From assembly GCA_003483675.1 (NCBI GenBank), contig DMYK01000023.1, positions 1 through 7,017 of the forward strand: a stretch of 7,017 nucleotides of DNA. The letters run 5' to 3'. The notes beneath the pieces were generated by a model. It did no database searches. It was given only the letters and a program-made list of their open reading frames with translations, and had not been told where the DNA came from. Shown here in pieces: positions 5,058-7,017 of the stretch (positions are counted from its first letter, which is position 1; each line of letters starts with the position of its first letter). Position numbers and translations under genes: made by a program. This DNA is from Microcoleaceae cyanobacterium UBA11344. GTDB lineage: Bacteria; Cyanobacteriota; Cyanobacteriia; Cyanobacteriales; Microcoleaceae.

Positions 5058-5249
5058 TTTTTCTTGACACCAGAAGCCAGAAAATTTGAACGAGTCACAA
5101 CCGGAAATCGGGGATACCGAGGTGCCAAAACCTCGGCGGCCAATCTGAGCCACGTCCGATCGCGAGTTTATAAAGATGAAGCTTTGGTAGCGGCGACGTT
5201 GGGGGAATTACCAGAGCTTTTGGCATCGCTGGAAAGCTTTCGCGAGTAG
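5055..5249 (+). CDS. Small basic/acidic protein of 64 aa, family not recognised
   Basis: I do not recognise this protein. It starts MFFLTPEARKFERV and residues 9-40 are strongly basic and rich in Gly/Ser/Asn (NRGYRGAKTSAANLSHVRSR), suggesting a flexible, possibly nucleic-acid- or partner-binding segment. Residues 41-64 (DEALVAATLGELPELLASLE) form an acidic amphipathic helix. There is no signal peptide, membrane segment or cysteine. Evidence for a real gene is the Shine-Dalgarno GAGG about 8 nt before the ATG, the structured leader with an inverted repeat at 4964-4996, and the charge partition, which is unlike a random reading frame. A minus-strand frame at 4949-5143 overlaps it but lacks such support. 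Small regulators of this size are common in cyanobacteria, but no role is assigned. Confidence 0.65.
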   Translation: MFFLTPEARKFERVTTGNRGYRGAKTSAANLSHVRSRVYKDEALVAATLGELPELLASLESFRE

Positions 5250-5463
5250 TAGAGTTGGACAATTTTTCTTGTTAAATATCGCGAGTTGACCGAGTAAATA
5301 AAGGAGACAAGTCTCTCCCGAAGCGGGGTGAATCGAAAAAAAATCTCGCTGGCTCCTCATACTAAATCCAGCTTAAATATCTCCCTGATTTCTTAGTCCC
5401 CCTCTGCTGGGAATTGGTTTGTATATTAGCGGTTTAAACCGCCTCGCCCTCGCACTAAGCTAA
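5250..5463. other. Convergent non-coding spacer with short hairpins and a palindrome
   Basis: This spacer lies between the 3' ends of the 64-aa gene and the 114-aa gene. It holds GAGAC/GTCTC (5304-5315), CCCG-AAG-CGGG (5317-5327), an A8 run ending near 5343, GCTGG/CCAGC (5348-5352 / 5368-5372) and the perfect 14-bp palindrome GCGGTTTAAACCGC (5429-5442). I found no convincing gene in it. Confidence 0.5.
5336..5372 (-). terminator. Possible Rho-independent terminator of the 114-aa gene
   Basis: On the minus strand GCTGG (5372-5368) pairs with CCAGC (5352-5348) around a 15-nt loop, followed after four bases by a run of eight T. The stem is only 5 bp and it lies about 90 nt after the stop codon, so the call is tentative. 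Confidence 0.3.
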
Positions 5464-5808
5464 TTATTTCCAGACACCGGAAAAGATATTCTTAACTGCG
5501 ATCGCAATGCGATTTAAGTCTTCTTTCAGCAGCGGCGGCCAAGAAACTCCTTTGCGAAATCCGGCTTCAAATTCCTGCAAACTTTCTACGGAGAGTAAAT
5601 GCAGTGCCGAGATTAATTGCCGATCGAGCATTGGAGATTCTTGCAAGCTTTCAAACAATATTTTTAAAGCTAATAAAATCGATGTCACCTGTCCGGGTAC
5701 GGGAGGTTGACCTTGTTTGAGACGCATCAGGAAGGCGTCGGGGTTTTTCTTGGTTTCCAGGGCGGTTCCCTGATCGATCAGAAAACTACGGGCGGTTTTG
5801 TAATCCAT
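5464..5808 (-). CDS. Small conserved-looking helical protein, function unknown
   Basis: 114 aa, soluble, mainly helical. Blocks that look conserved are NPDAFLMRLKQGQPPVPGQVTS (about 22-43), LALKILFESLQESPMLDRQL, then SWPPLLKEDLNRIAIAVKNIF near the C-terminus. I recall similar short cyanobacterial proteins with PPVPGQVTS and a WPPLLxEDLxRI block, annotated only as hypothetical or with doubtful enzyme names; I assign no function. There is no signal peptide, membrane segment or cysteine. The start at 5808 is preceded on the minus strand by a short leader of about 18 nt from a strong extended -10, and no clear Shine-Dalgarno. The HIP1 octamer at 5498-5505 lies within the coding sequence, in the IAIAV codons. 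It converges with the 64-aa gene and is divergent from the SGNH hydrolase gene. Confidence 0.8.
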   Translation of the reverse strand: MDYKTARSFLIDQGTALETKKNPDAFLMRLKQGQPPVPGQVTSILLALKILFESLQESPMLDRQLISALHLLSVESLQEFEAGFRKGVSWPPLLKEDLNRIAIAVKNIFSGVWK

Positions 5809-5832
5809 GTGATGTGCGATCGAGCTGCAATC

Positions 5833-5858
5833 ATTATATCATTGTTTGTCACTGTCAA
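5833..5858 (-). promoter_or_regulatory. Extended -10 promoter of the 114-aa gene with an overlapping imperfect palindrome
   Basis: The minus strand reads TGATATAAT, an extended -10 with perfect TATAAT (5838-5833). TTGACA, a perfect -35 hexamer, is at 5858-5853 but only 14 bp away, too short for canonical use. It is half of TTGACAGTGACAA (5858-5846), a 13-bp palindrome with one mismatch pair that could be an operator. Confidence 0.55.
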
Positions 5859-5862
5859 TCAA

Positions 5863-5886
5863 TTTGAGATTTGAGATTTGAGATTT
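5863..5886. repeat. Heptanucleotide tandem repeat TTTGAGA, three copies
   Basis: TTTGAGA occurs three times in tandem (5863-5883) followed by TTT. It has the same 7-bp period as the arrays at 2947 and 3023 but a different unit. Confidence 0.8.
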
Positions 5887-5893
5887 AACAGCG

Positions 5894-5919
5894 GTAAGGT
5901 GCGCGACGGCGCACCCTAC
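5894..5919. repeat. GGTGCGC palindromic (REP-like) hairpin
   Basis: GGTGCGC (5898-5904) pairs with GCGCACC (5909-5915) around GACG; GTA/TAC extend the stem to 11 positions with one A-C mismatch. The form GTAGGGTGCG...CGCACCCTAC is, from memory, a frequent interspersed palindrome in Oscillatoriales spacers. CAGATAGA follows at 5919-5926 and recurs at 5944-5951. Confidence 0.65.
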
Positions 5920-6013
5920 AGATAGAGTTTATGCAGGACTATTCAGATAGAAGTTCGATCGGCATTTGTGCAAGCAAGCAGTAAGATCTGAAATTTTGAC
6001 CAGGATAAAAACA

Positions 6014-7017
6014 ATGGCAAAACACCAAAAAAATAGCCAAAAATCAAACAAGTATACCTACTTGTGGGTACTTGGTTTGTGTTTGAGTTTCCTGTTAATT
6101 CCAGCCTTCAGACAAATAGCTGCCGAGCCACCATTTCCCTTACCTGCTCCCCTTCAGAATAATGCTAATTTTGGAGCTAGAATTCAAAGGACAATGGGAT
6201 TGCTTGCTACCAGCACCCCAACGGATCGCAAACCAGTACGAATCCTATTTTACGGTCAATCTATCACTAAACAACAATGGTCGCAAGATGTAGCAAATGA
6301 CTTGAAGCAGCGCTTTCCCTATGCAGATTTAACAATTGAAAATCGGGCGATCGGAGGATTTGCCGCCCCACTATTAATCCGTCCGAGCGAACACGATTTA
6401 TATCCTTTTTATCCCGACTTGCTAATTTTCCACGTCTACGGAGGAGATGAAGATTACGAAGCAATAATTGCCAATATCCGCCGCCGCACTGCTAGCGAAA
6501 TACTGCTGCATTCAGACCACATTACCTGGCAGCCTAAAGGCAACAGCAGCGACGATCCTGATGCCCTCAAAAGATCCGAATGGCACAACACTCATTCTAC
6601 TCAATGGTTGCCTCAACTTGCCGATAAATACGGATGCGAACTCGCAGAAATTCGGGAACCTTGGAGACGGTATTTGCAAGAAAATCGCTTGCAGCCAAAA
6701 CAGCTATTGAGCGACGACATTCACCTCAACGATTGGGGAAACTTTCTGCTAGCAGCCCTCATCAAACCACACCTGCGATACAATCCAAATTTTCCTAAAA
6801 AACCCGATCGAGATTTAGTAAAAACTTATACAGTTGGTAGCGATGTCAAGTGGAAAGATGGCAAATTGCGGTTAGAATTTGAAGGAAATAGAATAGATGC
6901 GATCGCAGATAAAACCTTCCAGGACAAAGCAACGGCTGCTAGCATTACCATAGACGGCAAAAAACCCTCAGAATTTCCTGAACTTTATGCCATTACCCGC
7001 CCCAGTAATGCTATGGG
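6014..7017 (+). CDS. SGNH/GDSL-type hydrolase, membrane-anchored or secreted (partial, C-terminus off window)
   Basis: 334 complete codons are present and the frame runs off the right edge. ATG at 6014 is preceded by AGGA 8 nt away. The N-terminus has a basic n-region (K3, K7, K10, K13), a hydrophobic segment at about 17-32 (YLWVLGLCLSFLLIPAF) and a possible cleavage site after IAA (37), so the protein is exported or anchored outside the membrane. The hydrolase core begins near 75: ILFYGQSIT with putative nucleophile Ser83 (block I, GQS in place of GDS), NRAIGGFAA with Gly114/115 (block II), PDLLIFHVYGGDEDY at 134-148 (block III, where the usual GxND Asn is not in place), and LSDDIHLNDWGN with Asp234 and His237 (block V, DxxH). 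This supports an esterase or acetyl-esterase acting on envelope glycans or related substrates, by family analogy. After about 265 a further beta-rich region begins, so the protein is larger than a minimal SGNH domain. Confidence 0.85.
   Translation, partial: MAKHQKNSQKSNKYTYLWVLGLCLSFLLIPAFRQIAAEPPFPLPAPLQNNANFGARIQRTMGLLATSTPTDRKPVRILFYGQSITKQQWSQDVANDLKQRFPYADLTIENRAIGGFAAPLLIRPSEHDLYPFYPDLLIFHVYGGDEDYEAIIANIRRRTASEILLHSDHITWQPKGNSSDDPDALKRSEWHNTHSTQWLPQLADKYGCELAEIREPWRRYLQENRLQPKQLLSDDIHLNDWGNFLLAALIKPHLRYNPNFPKKPDRDLVKTYTVGSDVKWKDGKLRLEFEGNRIDAIADKTFQDKATAASITIDGKKPSEFPELYAITRPSNAM

Noticed and set aside
4949..5143. Minus-strand 64-codon frame overlapping the small plus-strand gene
   Set aside because: It runs through the inverted repeat and lacks a Shine-Dalgarno; the plus-strand frame has better support.
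5219..5360. Minus-strand ~47-codon frame starting ATGAGGAGC in the convergent spacer
   Set aside because: It overlaps the 64-aa gene antisense, passes through the T8 run and has no ribosome site.
5348..5372. Match of CTCCTCATAC to the Yfr1 RNA core CUCCUCACAC
   Set aside because: One base differs, the motif is partly in a stem loop and no 3' hairpin with a T run follows on the plus strand, as Yfr1 would need.
5507..5710. Plus-strand 67-codon frame antisense to the 114-aa gene
   Set aside because: Low-complexity Ser/Lys/Asn reading of the opposite strand of a better supported gene.
6267..6710. 65-codon minus and 80-codon plus frames in the SGNH gene
   Set aside because: Out-of-frame readings of a gene with recognisable SGNH blocks.

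Overview
The window looks like chromosomal DNA of a filamentous, Oscillatoriales-type cyanobacterium (Microcoleus/Oscillatoria-like). I see at least eight copies of the HIP1 octamer GCGATCGC in 7 kb, heptanucleotide tandem repeats in the spacers, several palindromic interspersed repeats of a kind common in those genomes, and proteins resembling cyanobacterial or plastid families. The genus is inference from these traits; no rRNA or tRNA gene is present to confirm it.

Layout, left to right. A minus-strand gene (1-617, C-terminus off the left edge) encodes a probable DUF1997-type soluble protein and is divergent from an atypical SDR, an NAD(P)-binding protein (748-1407). A hairpin-rich spacer (1413-1604) follows, holding a nested 116-bp inverted repeat with HIP1 sites in its outer arms. 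Next is a 428-aa membrane protein (1654-2940): about five membrane segments fused to a lambda-R/GH104-like peptidoglycan-cleaving domain that should face the periplasm. Converging on it, with heptad arrays between, is a small minus-strand gene (3049-3456) for a probable exported protein. Its likely signal peptide is split by a frameshift at a T6 run, and its 5' end lies against an interspersed repeat. An MFS permease (3687-4901) follows, its promoter region made of three 12-bp tandem repeats each carrying a -10-like hexamer. A 64-aa unrecognised protein (5055-5249) sits behind a perfect 10-bp inverted repeat, then a minus-strand 114-aa conserved-looking helical protein (5464-5808) with a strong extended -10. 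Last is a membrane-anchored or secreted SGNH/GDSL-type hydrolase (6014 to the right edge).

The genes alternate in strand and each has its own spacer, so most look monocistronic and I see no operon tying them into one pathway. Three encode predicted envelope proteins (GH104 fusion, MFS, SGNH hydrolase) and one a probable exported protein, but a shared function is not demonstrated. No CRISPR array, transposase, RNA gene or known defence system is visible. The most interesting points are the polytopic GH104 fusion, the split signal peptide of the 3049-3499 gene, and the structured promoter repeats at 3639-3674 and 4944-4996. No gap between genes exceeds 300 bases.
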